From an uncultured Gemmatimonadales bacterium (GTDB taxonomy: Bacteria; Gemmatimonadota; Gemmatimonadetes; Gemmatimonadales; GWC2-71-9), in NCBI GenBank assembly GCA_947259405.1, contig CAMYLY010000004.1, positions 249,947 to 313,946 of the forward strand: a stretch of 64,000 nt of DNA, written 5' to 3'. Below are positions 35,024-43,279 of this stretch, piece after piece; the first letter of the stretch is position 1; the number at the start of each line of letters is the position of its first letter. Made by a program: the position numbers and the translations under genes. The notes below the pieces were generated by a model that saw only the letters and a list, made by a program, of their open reading frames with translations, was not told the DNA's origin and ran no database searches.

Positions 35024-35481
35024 CGACCGCGATTGTCGCGCTCCAGGCCGTACGCGCGGAGCCGTCGCCAAAGTGTCGTGCGCGAGATGCCGAGTCGGCT
35101 GGCGCTTTCAGTGAGCTTCCACCCCGTCGACTCCAACATCTCGAGAATTGCCTGGCGCTCACGGTTCGCCAGCGTGCTCGAATTGTCCTGCACTTGCAGG
35201 CGTGGCGGGAGATACACTGCCTCCCCGATCTTGGCCCCATTCACCCAAAGCGGTGAGATCCTCGCACCCAGGCGCGACAGCCGAGGAAGCACCGCCCGGG
35301 TCACGTCACCGTTGTTCTTGAAAGACCGAAGGGCCGTATCAGCAGCGGCATTGGCATAGACGAGCTTGCCGTCCGGCGCGAAGACGATCACCCCCTCGCG
35401 GAGGGGATCTAGCAGGGCCCGCACGAACGGGGTCACAGATCGAGAAGCAGATTCAGGCATGTCGTAAGGCTCCGTACCCAT
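35005..35481 (-). CDS. PAS-like sensor with Fis-type helix-turn-helix
   Basis: 158 residues. Residues about 20-60 look like a PAS core (LLDPLREGVIVFAPDGKLVYANAAADTAL). The C-terminal 50 residues are a Fis-type HTH_8: RERQAILEMLESTGWKLTESASRLGISRTTLWRRLRAYGLER. This is the DNA-binding tail of NtrC-type activators without the AAA+ domain, so it binds DNA but should not activate sigma-54 itself. It is co-directional with and overlaps the outer-membrane protein gene it probably controls. Divergent from the TetR gene. Confidence 0.87.
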   Translation of the reverse strand: MGTEPYDMPESASRSVTPFVRALLDPLREGVIVFAPDGKLVYANAAADTALRSFKNNGDVTRAVLPRLSRLGARISPLWVNGAKIGEAVYLPPRLQVQDNSSTLANRERQAILEMLESTGWKLTESASRLGISRTTLWRRLRAYGLERDNRGRWSQPS

Positions 35482-35536
35482 TTCGTACGTCCTGCATCCT
35501 GTAGGGTTTCAACTAGCGACAGACTACGGGACCTCA

Positions 35537-35559
35537 TATAATTGATTGTCCGGTCAGTC
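35537..35559 (+). promoter_or_regulatory. -10 box and imperfect TetR-type operator
   Basis: A perfect TATAAT at 35537-35542 is followed immediately by GATTGTCCGGTCAGTC (35544-35559), palindromic at 12 of 16 positions. It sits 9 bp before the TetR gene ATG, so it covers the transcription start. The -35 is poor. Confidence 0.55.
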
Positions 35560-35568
35560 GAGAAACGA

Positions 35569-36153
35569 ATGGCAGAAAGAACTCGGGATGCACGGAAGGC
35601 CAAACAGGCGATTCTGGACGCCGCGATCGCCGAACTCTGCGCGAGCGATTCCAGCACTGTGACGGTGGAGGCGGTGGCAAAGCGATCCAATCACGCAAAG
35701 GGACTGGTCCTTTATCACTTCAAAACCAAGCGGGCGCTCTTTGAAACAGCGGGGCGCGCTCTGGCGATCAGCCGCGCTGATCGCTGGACTGCTGCGTTCA
35801 AAGCAAACACCCCACCCGACGCAATCGATCAGACCTGGACAGTACTGACCCAAGAGTCAAATGACGGGGTGGCGTTGGCATGGGCCTCGCTCCTCGGTCC
35901 AAACTCAAGTATTTCTGACCGAGTGGTCAAGGAACTCGCCGAAGGGTTCGCAGGAGTGTTGGGACAGGCCGGCTTTGATCTGTTCGAGGCGTTCGGGACC
36001 ACTCTAACGGTCGACCGAGACGAGCTCGGCTGGCTTCTTTCCTCTATCGTGACGGGAATAGAGGCGGCGTTGCTGAGCGGGGCTGATTCAGAGGCCTTGA
36101 ACGGCGCGTACACCGCGGCCTGGCTCGGCGTGTTGTCTTTGGCGCGGAGCTAG
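35569..36153 (+). CDS. TetR/AcrR-family transcriptional regulator
   Basis: 194 residues from ATG 35569 (a TTG at 35542 lies within the promoter and is rejected). N-terminal helix-turn-helix: ARKAKQAILDAAIAEL, VTVEAVAKRSNHAKGLVLYHFKTKRALFETAG, the canonical TetR recognition helix followed by the YxF motif. The C-terminal ligand-binding helices (about 60-190) are diverged; ligand unknown. An operator-like palindrome overlaps its promoter, suggesting autorepression. The downstream helicase gene is convergent; its stop overlaps in CTAG. Confidence 0.9.
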   Translation: MAERTRDARKAKQAILDAAIAELCASDSSTVTVEAVAKRSNHAKGLVLYHFKTKRALFETAGRALAISRADRWTAAFKANTPPDAIDQTWTVLTQESNDGVALAWASLLGPNSSISDRVVKELAEGFAGVLGQAGFDLFEAFGTTLTVDRDELGWLLSSIVTGIEAALLSGADSEALNGAYTAAWLGVLSLARS

Positions 36154-38699
36154 CGTCGCCGCCGTCCGCGGTGGCGGCGCTGTTTAGCCGACTGCGGGAG
36201 CCTCTCCAAGGCGGCCCGAAGTGCCGCGATGTCATTGGCCCGAATCACCTCACGGCGTCCTCTCCGCACCGCAAGCCTCAGTGGCCGGTCGACCTCGGGA
36301 AGCATCTTCTGCCTCAGCCGACGCGCCTGCTTTTCGCGCAAGCTGAGCACGGCAACGCCGCGTCCGTCCTCGATCTCGTACCGCAGCGGGATGCGATCAC
36401 CGAGTATCGATGCAGAAGCCGGCAGGGCCTCTAACGCCGCGCGTTCGGTCGACTCGACAAACTCGTCAACGTCGAGGTTTACGTGTGTCCCAAGGAAGTC
36501 ATCCACGCTGCCCGCGTCTGCGAGCTGCGAGACGACGCGATCTTCGATCACCGTGGCATCCGCATTTACCTTCCCTCCCGAACGGCGCCAGAGTTCATCG
36601 AGCCGGAATGCGGTGTGAGCAATGCGCCCCTGCGCCGGGTGATCCGTCGAGCCTTCGATGAGCGCACGCGCCAAGGCGCGACGCGCGCTCTCCACCAGTG
36701 GTTGTGGAAAGCGTCCCTTAAGGGGTTTCCGCGACCGGTCAAACACGAAACCGAAGTACGCCGACTCCTCGACCACGGTGAGCCTGTGCCCCTTCCCACG
36801 TTGGTAGATCACCTTCGGTTCGCCGGGCACAACATGCTTGCGCACGATCTCGAAGGGGAGATCAGTACCCTCGAGGGCCCCGCGCGCCACTCCAAAGCGA
36901 TCCGCGAAGTACCTAATGGTCCCCGCAATGATCCCTTGACCGGAACACACAGACGAGTCCGAGAGACGCACACGTTCCCCTTCAGCCGTCTCCCCGTCGA
37001 CGACCAGATCGAAGGGTTGGATCCTGGCGACGAGATCCCGGAACTGTTTCAGGATCTTGCGATCGGCTCGAGGCAGCGCGGAGGGCAGGGGCAGCTCGAG
37101 CGTTCGATACACCGACGCCATCCCGAGTGCGATGTCTTCAATCCCTTTGACGAGCACACCACGGTCGGTTGCCCATTCGTCGGCGCCCTCACCAAAGAGA
37201 TGTCGTGCCAACCCGTATACTCGACCCAGTTCGCCGTGCAGGTTTACACCTTCCGCGTAGACGTTGTATGCGGTGAGATGGTCGCTCCCGAACGCGACGA
37301 GCCCGGTCAGGTCCGTTTCTTCGCGGGTCAGGCGGTGGAGTGAATCGGTATTAGCGGCGACAGCGACGAACGGCACGAGGTCGTCCGGCGCATGAACGAG
37401 GAGTTCACCCCATGGCCTATCGACGGGCATCGCCTCGACATCGCGACCGTACCGGGTGAGGCGCCCGCCTTCGACGATACCGCGGTGCTCGAGTCGATCG
37501 ATCGCTTCGCGGTACGCGCGGCGATCCAGCGGCACTGGTAGCTCGAGTTCCGTAAGGTCCACGCCGAGAGCAGCCGCGGTGAGCGCCACCCGCTCACTGT
37601 CACCAGCGAGCTGGAAATGGGGTGGCTCTGGCGCGAGCGCCGCGAACTCGAGATCTCGGTCGGTGAGGATATGCACTTCGCCATGCTCGACCCGGCCATG
37701 AACGCGGCCGGCCATCTGCAGAATCTCGTTCGGACCCAGGTGATCTCGCATCAACACGTTACGACCACGGAGCACGTGGTTGTTATAGCACGCATCGTAG
37801 ATCACCACGGTGTCGAGACCGGTGATGTTCAACGCAGACTGTCCGGCTTGCGTCATGGTGAGCAGGAACGGTTTTTCGGCCGTTCCGTCAAGAAACGGTC
37901 GCAAAACTCTGATGGGCTCGCCGCCGTGATAGAACACGGTGTTGACCCGTGGCCAGCGTTCGGCGACTTCGCTGGCCACTGCCTCCACCTCGGCGCGCGT
38001 TGGGAGGAACACGGCCACACCACGGCGTTCGCGGACAACACGCGTCAGGAAACGATCGTCCAGGAACTGAAACGGCTTGGACATCTGTGTGCGAACCTCC
38101 GCCGCCTTCTCCGGATCGAACGCGGAAGATTCGATGACGTTTGTGGAGTCGAGGTAGTCGCGATAGAACGATGGATCCACAGTGGCCGAGAGCCAAACGA
38201 AGCGACATCCGACGCGCTTACCCAACGCGAGGCATAGCTCGAGCTCCGCGGAAGTCTGATGAATCTCGTCCGCAACGAGAGTGTCACGTGCGTCAATCAG
38301 TTCGTCTTGAAACCAACGACGCGCAATTCCGGTGGTGACGATTACCACGTTCCAGGTGGGCGTTTCGGGCGTCGCTTCCCGTTCGCGATTGACAACGCCA
38401 ATGCGCAACGGCGCGCCCACGATCTCCTCGGCAATCGGTCTAATGGCCAGCGTCTTGCCGGTGCCCGTGGCCGCCATGATGCCGAATCCCCTGTTTGACC
38501 GAGCCAGCTCGCGCAACTCGTCACCGTGTTCGCGTTCCATCACGGTATCAATCTCGAGCTGACAGGCGAGTTCGATGGTCTCGCAAGCGGCGCGAGTTGG
38601 AGCGATCACAATGACACGGCCGCTCGGTGGTTCCGCTCGCCGATACGCCTCCGGATCAGGCGGAAGAAAATGATCCCGAACGTGATGTCGGACGGTCAT
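36150..38699 (-). CDS. DEAH/DExH-type superfamily 2 helicase (HrpA/HrpB-like)
   Basis: 849 residues. Motif I ATGTGKT near 76-82, motif II reads DEIH (VADEIHQTS), motif III LSATVD, and motif VI region LQMAGRVHGRVEHGEVH. After the two RecA-like lobes there is a winged-helix/ratchet-like part (YREAIDRLEHRGIVEGGRLTRYG) and an unfamiliar 400-residue C-terminus rich in basic and acidic residues, ending RRHRGRRRR. HrpA/B-like proteins remodel RNA or ribonucleoproteins. The C-terminal region and DEIH box differ from E. coli HrpB, so the exact role is open. Confidence 0.82.
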   Translation of the reverse strand: MTVRHHVRDHFLPPDPEAYRRAEPPSGRVIVIAPTRAACETIELACQLEIDTVMEREHGDELRELARSNRGFGIMAATGTGKTLAIRPIAEEIVGAPLRIGVVNREREATPETPTWNVVIVTTGIARRWFQDELIDARDTLVADEIHQTSAELELCLALGKRVGCRFVWLSATVDPSFYRDYLDSTNVIESSAFDPEKAAEVRTQMSKPFQFLDDRFLTRVVRERRGVAVFLPTRAEVEAVASEVAERWPRVNTVFYHGGEPIRVLRPFLDGTAEKPFLLTMTQAGQSALNITGLDTVVIYDACYNNHVLRGRNVLMRDHLGPNEILQMAGRVHGRVEHGEVHILTDRDLEFAALAPEPPHFQLAGDSERVALTAAALGVDLTELELPVPLDRRAYREAIDRLEHRGIVEGGRLTRYGRDVEAMPVDRPWGELLVHAPDDLVPFVAVAANTDSLHRLTREETDLTGLVAFGSDHLTAYNVYAEGVNLHGELGRVYGLARHLFGEGADEWATDRGVLVKGIEDIALGMASVYRTLELPLPSALPRADRKILKQFRDLVARIQPFDLVVDGETAEGERVRLSDSSVCSGQGIIAGTIRYFADRFGVARGALEGTDLPFEIVRKHVVPGEPKVIYQRGKGHRLTVVEESAYFGFVFDRSRKPLKGRFPQPLVESARRALARALIEGSTDHPAQGRIAHTAFRLDELWRRSGGKVNADATVIEDRVVSQLADAGSVDDFLGTHVNLDVDEFVESTERAALEALPASASILGDRIPLRYEIEDGRGVAVLSLREKQARRLRQKMLPEVDRPLRLAVRRGRREVIRANDIAALRAALERLPQSAKQRRHRGRRRR

Positions 38700-38735
38700 T
38701 GTCGCGATGTTGTCAGAAAAGGCGTGGGAGGAACG

Positions 38736-39815
38736 CTAGTCGCCGAGCGTGACGCCGATCTCGCGAGCAGCGAGCAACGTCTCCGAATCAAGCGACACCA
38801 GCCGCGGCTCGCCCTCGACGGCATCCAAGGAGATCTCCTTCATGTCGACGCCGTCGAGCGCGATCATTACCCCGAAGTTCTTCGTGGCGACCGCGCGAAC
38901 CGCGGCGGCACCGAAGCGAAGCCCGAGGAGCCTATCTCGGGTTGTTGGCGAACCACCGCGCTGAAGGTGACCCAAGGTGATGGACCGCGTTTCCTTACCT
39001 GTCCGAACGGCTATGGCGTCCGCCACCCGTGCGCCGATGCCGCCCAGCCGAGCATCGCCACCCGGAGCCGCGCCGTCTTGAAAGACGGACTCGCCGTCGC
39101 GAGGGGTAGCTCCCTCGGCAGCCACGACGATGCTGAAATGCCTACCCATGGCTTCGCGCTCTCGGACCTTGTTGCAGACCTTGTCGATGTCGAACGGAAT
39201 CTCGGGAAGCAGGATGACGTCGGCGCCACCCGCGAGTCCAGCCGTCAACGCGATCCAGCCGGCCGTGCGACCCATGACTTCGACGACCATCACTCGCTCG
39301 TGGGACTCTGCGGTCGAGTGTAGTTTGTCCAGCGCTTCCGTCGCAGTCTGCACGGCCGTGTCGAACCCGAACGTGTAGTCGGTGCCCGCCACGTCATTGT
39401 CGATAGTCTTTGGTACGCCAACAATCGGAAGTCCGCGCTCGCATAGTGCTCGTACAATCCGAAGCGTTCCGTCACCCCCAACGGCGACAAGAGCATCGAT
39501 CCCGAGAGCACCGAACGTGCTGATGAGTTCCGGTGAACGATCCTCCTCGACCCAGGTTCCGTCGGTGAGCAACGTTGGCCAGCGGAATGGATTGCCCCGA
39601 TTCGTGGTGCCAAGAATCGTCCCACCACGATGGGTGATGCCGCGCACAGCGTCGCGGTTCATCTCGACCACTCGCGCGTCGCCGAGGAGTCCACCGAACC
39701 CTCGGCGGATGCCCAAGACCTCCCAGCCGCGGTTGAGCGAGCCCAGGACAACAGCCCGGATTACAGCGTTCAGTCCCGGCGCATCACCGCCCCCAGTAGA
39801 GACTGCGACTCGCAT
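38736..39815 (-). CDS. pfkA: 6-phosphofructokinase
   Basis: 359 residues. Phosphorylates fructose 6-phosphate in glycolysis. N-terminal VSTGGGDAPGLNAVIR, GGDGT at 113-117 and PKTIDND at 135-141. Glycine in GGDG is the ATP-using signature, whereas lysine in PKTID is shared with PPi-using enzymes; together they match the mixed group III phosphofructokinases, most of which use ATP. MGRTAGWIA and GHLQRGGSPTTRDR follow as usual. It starts 3 bp after the SelW-like gene stop and probably forms an operon with it. Confidence 0.94.
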   Translation of the reverse strand: MRVAVSTGGGDAPGLNAVIRAVVLGSLNRGWEVLGIRRGFGGLLGDARVVEMNRDAVRGITHRGGTILGTTNRGNPFRWPTLLTDGTWVEEDRSPELISTFGALGIDALVAVGGDGTLRIVRALCERGLPIVGVPKTIDNDVAGTDYTFGFDTAVQTATEALDKLHSTAESHERVMVVEVMGRTAGWIALTAGLAGGADVILLPEIPFDIDKVCNKVREREAMGRHFSIVVAAEGATPRDGESVFQDGAAPGGDARLGGIGARVADAIAVRTGKETRSITLGHLQRGGSPTTRDRLLGLRFGAAAVRAVATKNFGVMIALDGVDMKEISLDAVEGEPRLVSLDSETLLAAREIGVTLGD

Positions 39816-39818
39816 CCG

Positions 39819-40049
39819 CTACGACACGTGCTCCTGGATAAGGCCGAGCACTTCCCCCGGCTCGGCGTGGCGCCCAAGCTCTGCCTTGGAGAACAGGAGA
39901 GCGCCGTCTACGGTCACTTCAAAAACCCCCGCCGATCCGTCGACGAGCTTCACGTGGGCATCCGGGTATGACTCCTCGATCTCTGCCGCCAAACTAGCGG
40001 CACGCGGTCGGTAGTTTCAGACCACGCAGTACTGAATCGCGACTTTCAC
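39819..40049 (-). CDS. selW: SelW-like (Rdx family) selenoprotein with in-frame UGA
   Basis: Read with UGA as selenocysteine, 76 residues: MKVAIQYCVVU then NYRPRAASLAAEIEE, LVDGSAGVFEVTVDG, ALLFSKAELGRHAEP and a C-terminal helix. This is the complete Rdx thioredoxin-like family pattern, in which homologues have C-x-x-C or C-x-x-U; here the second position is the TGA at 40019-40017. AGGAG (40056-40060) lies six bases before the GTG start at 40049. A hairpin matching the bacterial SECIS consensus lies 21 nt after the UGA. It is the first gene of an operon with pfkA. Role: thiol/selenol redox. If the genome has no selABCD, the gene would be a pseudogene. Confidence 0.88.
39984..40002 (-). promoter_or_regulatory. 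Predicted bacterial SECIS element
   Basis: On the transcript: TGCCGCT (40002-39996), loop AGTTT (39995-39991), GGCGGCA (39990-39984): seven pairs including one U-G. The loop begins 22 nt after the UGA and has G in its second position. Both agree with the published bSECIS rules (loop 16-37 nt away, G among the first two loop bases). Confidence 0.7.
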
Positions 40050-40196
40050 GGCTGGCTCCTCGGGTTGGCCTCTGGTCTCAAAGTAACGCGTTGACGCGGC
40101 CATCCAGGCCCCTGGCAGCTGTGACACAGGACACCGAATCTGACAGAGTATCCGAGACATTATAGATTGGCGCTTGAGCCTCTAAGGACCAAGAAT

Positions 40197-41876
40197 ATGA
40201 AGGAGTTGCACGTTCGGGTACGAGTGGCTGTCGCAATGGCCGTGGTCGCGTCGCTCTGTGCGCCGCCGCTGACGGCCCAGTCCGGAACCGGCGGCCAGGT
40301 GGAGCTTGGCGGGTTCGGCATCTACACCGGCTACGACCAGACCAATCTCGGCTTCCAGTCAGAGCTCGGAGCCGGTGGTTGGGCGGGGTTCTATATAACC
40401 AAGACCTTCAAGATCGAAGGGTTCGGCGATTTCACCGAAACCCGATTCGACGCCACGGGGACCGAAATGCGTGTGGCGCGGGTTGGGGGAGCCGTCCTGG
40501 CTCATATGGGCTTTTCGATCGGCACGCTCTACGGTGGCCTCGGATTCGAGCGGTTGGTGTACCGCGGCACGGCGGATGTCGACGACAACGCAGGCGTGGC
40601 CATACTCGGAAACCGATTCTCCCTTGGCGGTCGAACCGCCGTGAGGCTCGAGGGACGTCTCAACTATATCCCTAACACTAACTTGGCTACCCCCAGCGCC
40701 AGCGCTCTCAACATCTCCGCCGCATTGGGCATTTCCATCTTCGCCTTCGGCGGGCCGATTCGTGATGATGACAGCGACGCTGTGGCCAACAAGAATGACG
40801 ACTGTCCCGGCACGCCCGTCGGGGCGATGGTGGACGACCAAGGGTGCCCCACAGATGGAGACGGCGACCTGGTTTTCGACGGGCTCGATCAGTGTGCGGA
40901 TACGCCGGCGGGAGCTTCCGTCGACACCTCCGGGTGTCCCAACGACTCGGACAGTGACGCGGTAGTGGACGGCATCGACGTGTGCCCCAACACACCAGTG
41001 GGCGCCACGGTGGATGAAACCGGCTGCCCCAGCGACAGCGATGCCGACGGCGTGCTGAACGGCATCGACATATGTCCTGACACGCCCGCCGGCGCCGTGG
41101 TAGACGCTGAAGGGTGCCCAATGGACACGGACGCGGACGGGGTCTACGACGGACTCGACCAGTGCACCGGGACCCCCGCCGGCGAGGTCGTAAACGATCA
41201 GGGTTGCCCACTAGATACCGACGCCGACGGAATTCCTGATGGGTCTGATGCGTGCCCAGGAACGCCGGCTGGTGCCACGGTCGATATTCGCGGCTGCCAG
41301 GTCGACCTCGACAGTGATGGAGACGGCGTACCCGACACTCTCGACGAGTGTCCCGCAACGGCCCCAGGGACGGTCGTCAACAGTCGCGGCTGCGCCCTGC
41401 AATCCGACACCGATGGCGATGGCATTCCGGACAGCCGGGATCGCTGCCCCGATACGCAGCCTGGCGAGAATGTCGACGCGGTGGGATGCCCGCAGCTCTT
41501 CGAGGTGGAGGGTGTCGCAAGAACGACCGTCGTGCTTTTCGGGGTCAACTTCGCGACGGGCCGTTCGTCACTGACGCCCGCGTCGTCGGCGACGTTGGAT
41601 CGGGTGGCGCAATCACTCCTGGCCAACCCAGACGTACGGATCGAGATTGCCGGTCATACGGACAACACCGGCTCGATGGCCGTGAACCGGCGGCTGTCGT
41701 TGCAACGTGCTCAATCCGTCAAGGCCTACCTCGCTCGACAGGGCGTCCGCCCGGATCGTATGGAAACACGCGGCTACGGACCTGACGAGCCGATAGCGTC
41801 GAATGACACAGTCGAGGGCCGACGCCAGAACCGTCGTGTCGAGCTGAAGCTGCTCGAGGAAGGAGACGGCAACTAG
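40197..41876 (+). CDS. OmpA-family outer-membrane protein with thrombospondin type 3 repeats
   Basis: 559 residues from the ATG at 40197. Signal peptide MKELHVRVRVAVAMAVVASLCAPPLTAQ. Residues about 30-180 look like a small beta-barrel; then eight calcium-binding TSP3 repeats; the C-terminal OmpA peptidoglycan-binding domain has VVLFGVNFATGRSSLTP, IEIAGHTDNTGSMAVNRRLS and RRQNRRVEL. Links the outer membrane to the cell wall. A start 30 bp upstream (TTG) is possible but adds residues before the signal. Divergent from the selW-pfkA operon with 147 bp between. Confidence 0.93.
   Translation: MKELHVRVRVAVAMAVVASLCAPPLTAQSGTGGQVELGGFGIYTGYDQTNLGFQSELGAGGWAGFYITKTFKIEGFGDFTETRFDATGTEMRVARVGGAVLAHMGFSIGTLYGGLGFERLVYRGTADVDDNAGVAILGNRFSLGGRTAVRLEGRLNYIPNTNLATPSASALNISAALGISIFAFGGPIRDDDSDAVANKNDDCPGTPVGAMVDDQGCPTDGDGDLVFDGLDQCADTPAGASVDTSGCPNDSDSDAVVDGIDVCPNTPVGATVDETGCPSDSDADGVLNGIDICPDTPAGAVVDAEGCPMDTDADGVYDGLDQCTGTPAGEVVNDQGCPLDTDADGIPDGSDACPGTPAGATVDIRGCQVDLDSDGDGVPDTLDECPATAPGTVVNSRGCALQSDTDGDGIPDSRDRCPDTQPGENVDAVGCPQLFEVEGVARTTVVLFGVNFATGRSSLTPASSATLDRVAQSLLANPDVRIEIAGHTDNTGSMAVNRRLSLQRAQSVKAYLARQGVRPDRMETRGYGPDEPIASNDTVEGRRQNRRVELKLLEEGDGN
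40762..41495 (+). repeat. Eight tandem TSP3 repeats within the OmpA protein
   Basis: About 108-bp period encoding D-x-C-P-x-T-P-x-G-x-x-V-D-x-x-G-C-P followed by D-x-D-x-D-G calcium loops. Eight copies, each with two cysteines able to pair; the last two are the most diverged. Confidence 0.85.
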
Positions 41877-41908
41877 CGCGACAGAAAACAACGGCACATT
41901 GTACATGA

Positions 41909-41942
41909 GAGAGGCGGTGGGACTGGTGTCCCACCGCCTCTC
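41909..41942. terminator. Perfect 14-bp hairpin between OmpA and glycoside hydrolase genes
   Basis: Arms GAGAGGCGGTGGGA (41909-41922) and its exact complement (41929-41942) with loop CTGGTG. No T-run follows, so it is either a Rho-type pause/stability element or an atypical terminator. Confidence 0.55.
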
Positions 41943-41965
41943 GCCGCCCAACAACTACAAGGCAA

Positions 41966-43279
41966 ATGTTGAAGAAACTGCTGACCGCTTTGATGATTTC
42001 GACCGCACCGGGGGCGATCGCCCAGGAGCAGGGGTCGGTGTTGTCATCAATCATGCGGATCAGCACGGATACTCCAGACTACCTCCTCGAAATCGGACGC
42101 ATGGGCGGCGAGATATCCTTGCCGCTGCCACCAGCGGAAGCGCCCGGCCTCCGGCACTTCCATCACGCCGATGGCCACCCCGTTTATTCGATCGCGAACG
42201 TTGGCTTCCCGACCGTACCGGTCCCTGCGCCACCGCCAGGTGGTGTACCGGCTGTGGTGCGCGGTCTCTTCATGAACGGATGGACGTTCGGATCCCGTCG
42301 CTTCTACGATCTCGTTGCCATTGCCGATTCGACCGAGGTCAACGCACTCGTCATCGACGTGAAGGACGCAACCGGGTACATCACCTATCCGTCGAGTGTG
42401 CCGACCGCTGTGTCCATAGGCGCGAACGAGAACGTCCGGGCCCAGAACGCACGGGAACGACTGGCACTCCTGCACGAGAAGGGCATTCACCCCATCGCAC
42501 GAATCGTGGTGGCGCGTGACAAGTTGCTTGCGGAGAGCCGTTATGAGTGGGCTGTGCGAGATGCGCGTGGTGGTCTATGGATCGACGGCCTCGGTGATCC
42601 GTGGGTGGACGCTTACCACGACTCGGTGTGGGTCTACGCCGCAGAGCTCGCCGCCGAGGCGGTGTTGATGGGTTTTCGCGAAATCCAATTCGATTATCTA
42701 CGATTTCCTGATGAACGCGCCGACCGCATGCGGAATGCCGTGTTTGCCGCTCGACGAAACTCTGAAAGCCGCCGAGCGGCCATCAGTCGCCAGGTCGCGT
42801 TGTTGGGAGAGTACATCAAACCGCTCGGTGTGCCGTTCACACTCGATCTTTTTGGACTTACAACGAGCGCAACTGACGACCTTGGGATTGGCCAGTACTG
42901 GGACGATCTCTCGCCCTTGGCTGACGTGCTACTTCCAATGGTGTATCCCAGCCACTACGGGCGAGGGTCCTACGGCCTTCGGTTCCCGAACGCCGAACCG
43001 TATGAACTGATTCGGCGGGCATTGGAGGACGGGATCCGACGGTCAGCATCGATACCGAATGCGGCGAAGATCCGGCCGTACCTGCAGTCGTTTTCGATTC
43101 GCGGCGTGCGTTATACCGCGACCGAACTACGAGAACAGATTCGAGCGGTGGAGGACCTCGGAATCACTGATTGGGTGTTCTGGAACGCCCGAGGTGTGTA
43201 TCCCGTCGAGGCCTTCCGTCCCGATCCCGCACCAGCACCGGCTTCAGCACCGACCCTAGGGAGTTCGAACCGCCGCTAG
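41966..43279 (+). CDS. Putative glycoside hydrolase (DUF4015/GHL10-like TIM barrel)
   Basis: 437 residues with a signal peptide (MLKKLLTALMISTAPGAIAQ). The domain at about 95-420 reads as a glycoside-hydrolase-like barrel: VVRGLFMNGWTFGSRRFYDLV, NALVIDVKDATGYITYPS, GIHPIARIVVARDKLLA, EIQFDYLRFPDE, DLLPMVYPSHYGRGSYG and WVFWNARGVYP. Acidic residues in VIDVKD and FDYLRFPDE are candidate catalytic sites. The family is found in bacteria handling exopolysaccharide, but its substrate is unknown. Stop shared as CTAG with the aconitase-family gene. Confidence 0.85.
   Translation: MLKKLLTALMISTAPGAIAQEQGSVLSSIMRISTDTPDYLLEIGRMGGEISLPLPPAEAPGLRHFHHADGHPVYSIANVGFPTVPVPAPPPGGVPAVVRGLFMNGWTFGSRRFYDLVAIADSTEVNALVIDVKDATGYITYPSSVPTAVSIGANENVRAQNARERLALLHEKGIHPIARIVVARDKLLAESRYEWAVRDARGGLWIDGLGDPWVDAYHDSVWVYAAELAAEAVLMGFREIQFDYLRFPDERADRMRNAVFAARRNSESRRAAISRQVALLGEYIKPLGVPFTLDLFGLTTSATDDLGIGQYWDDLSPLADVLLPMVYPSHYGRGSYGLRFPNAEPYELIRRALEDGIRRSASIPNAAKIRPYLQSFSIRGVRYTATELREQIRAVEDLGITDWVFWNARGVYPVEAFRPDPAPAPASAPTLGSSNRR

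Noticed and set aside
36483..37343. 286-codon plus-strand frame
   Set aside because: Antisense to the DExH helicase, whose motifs are complete.
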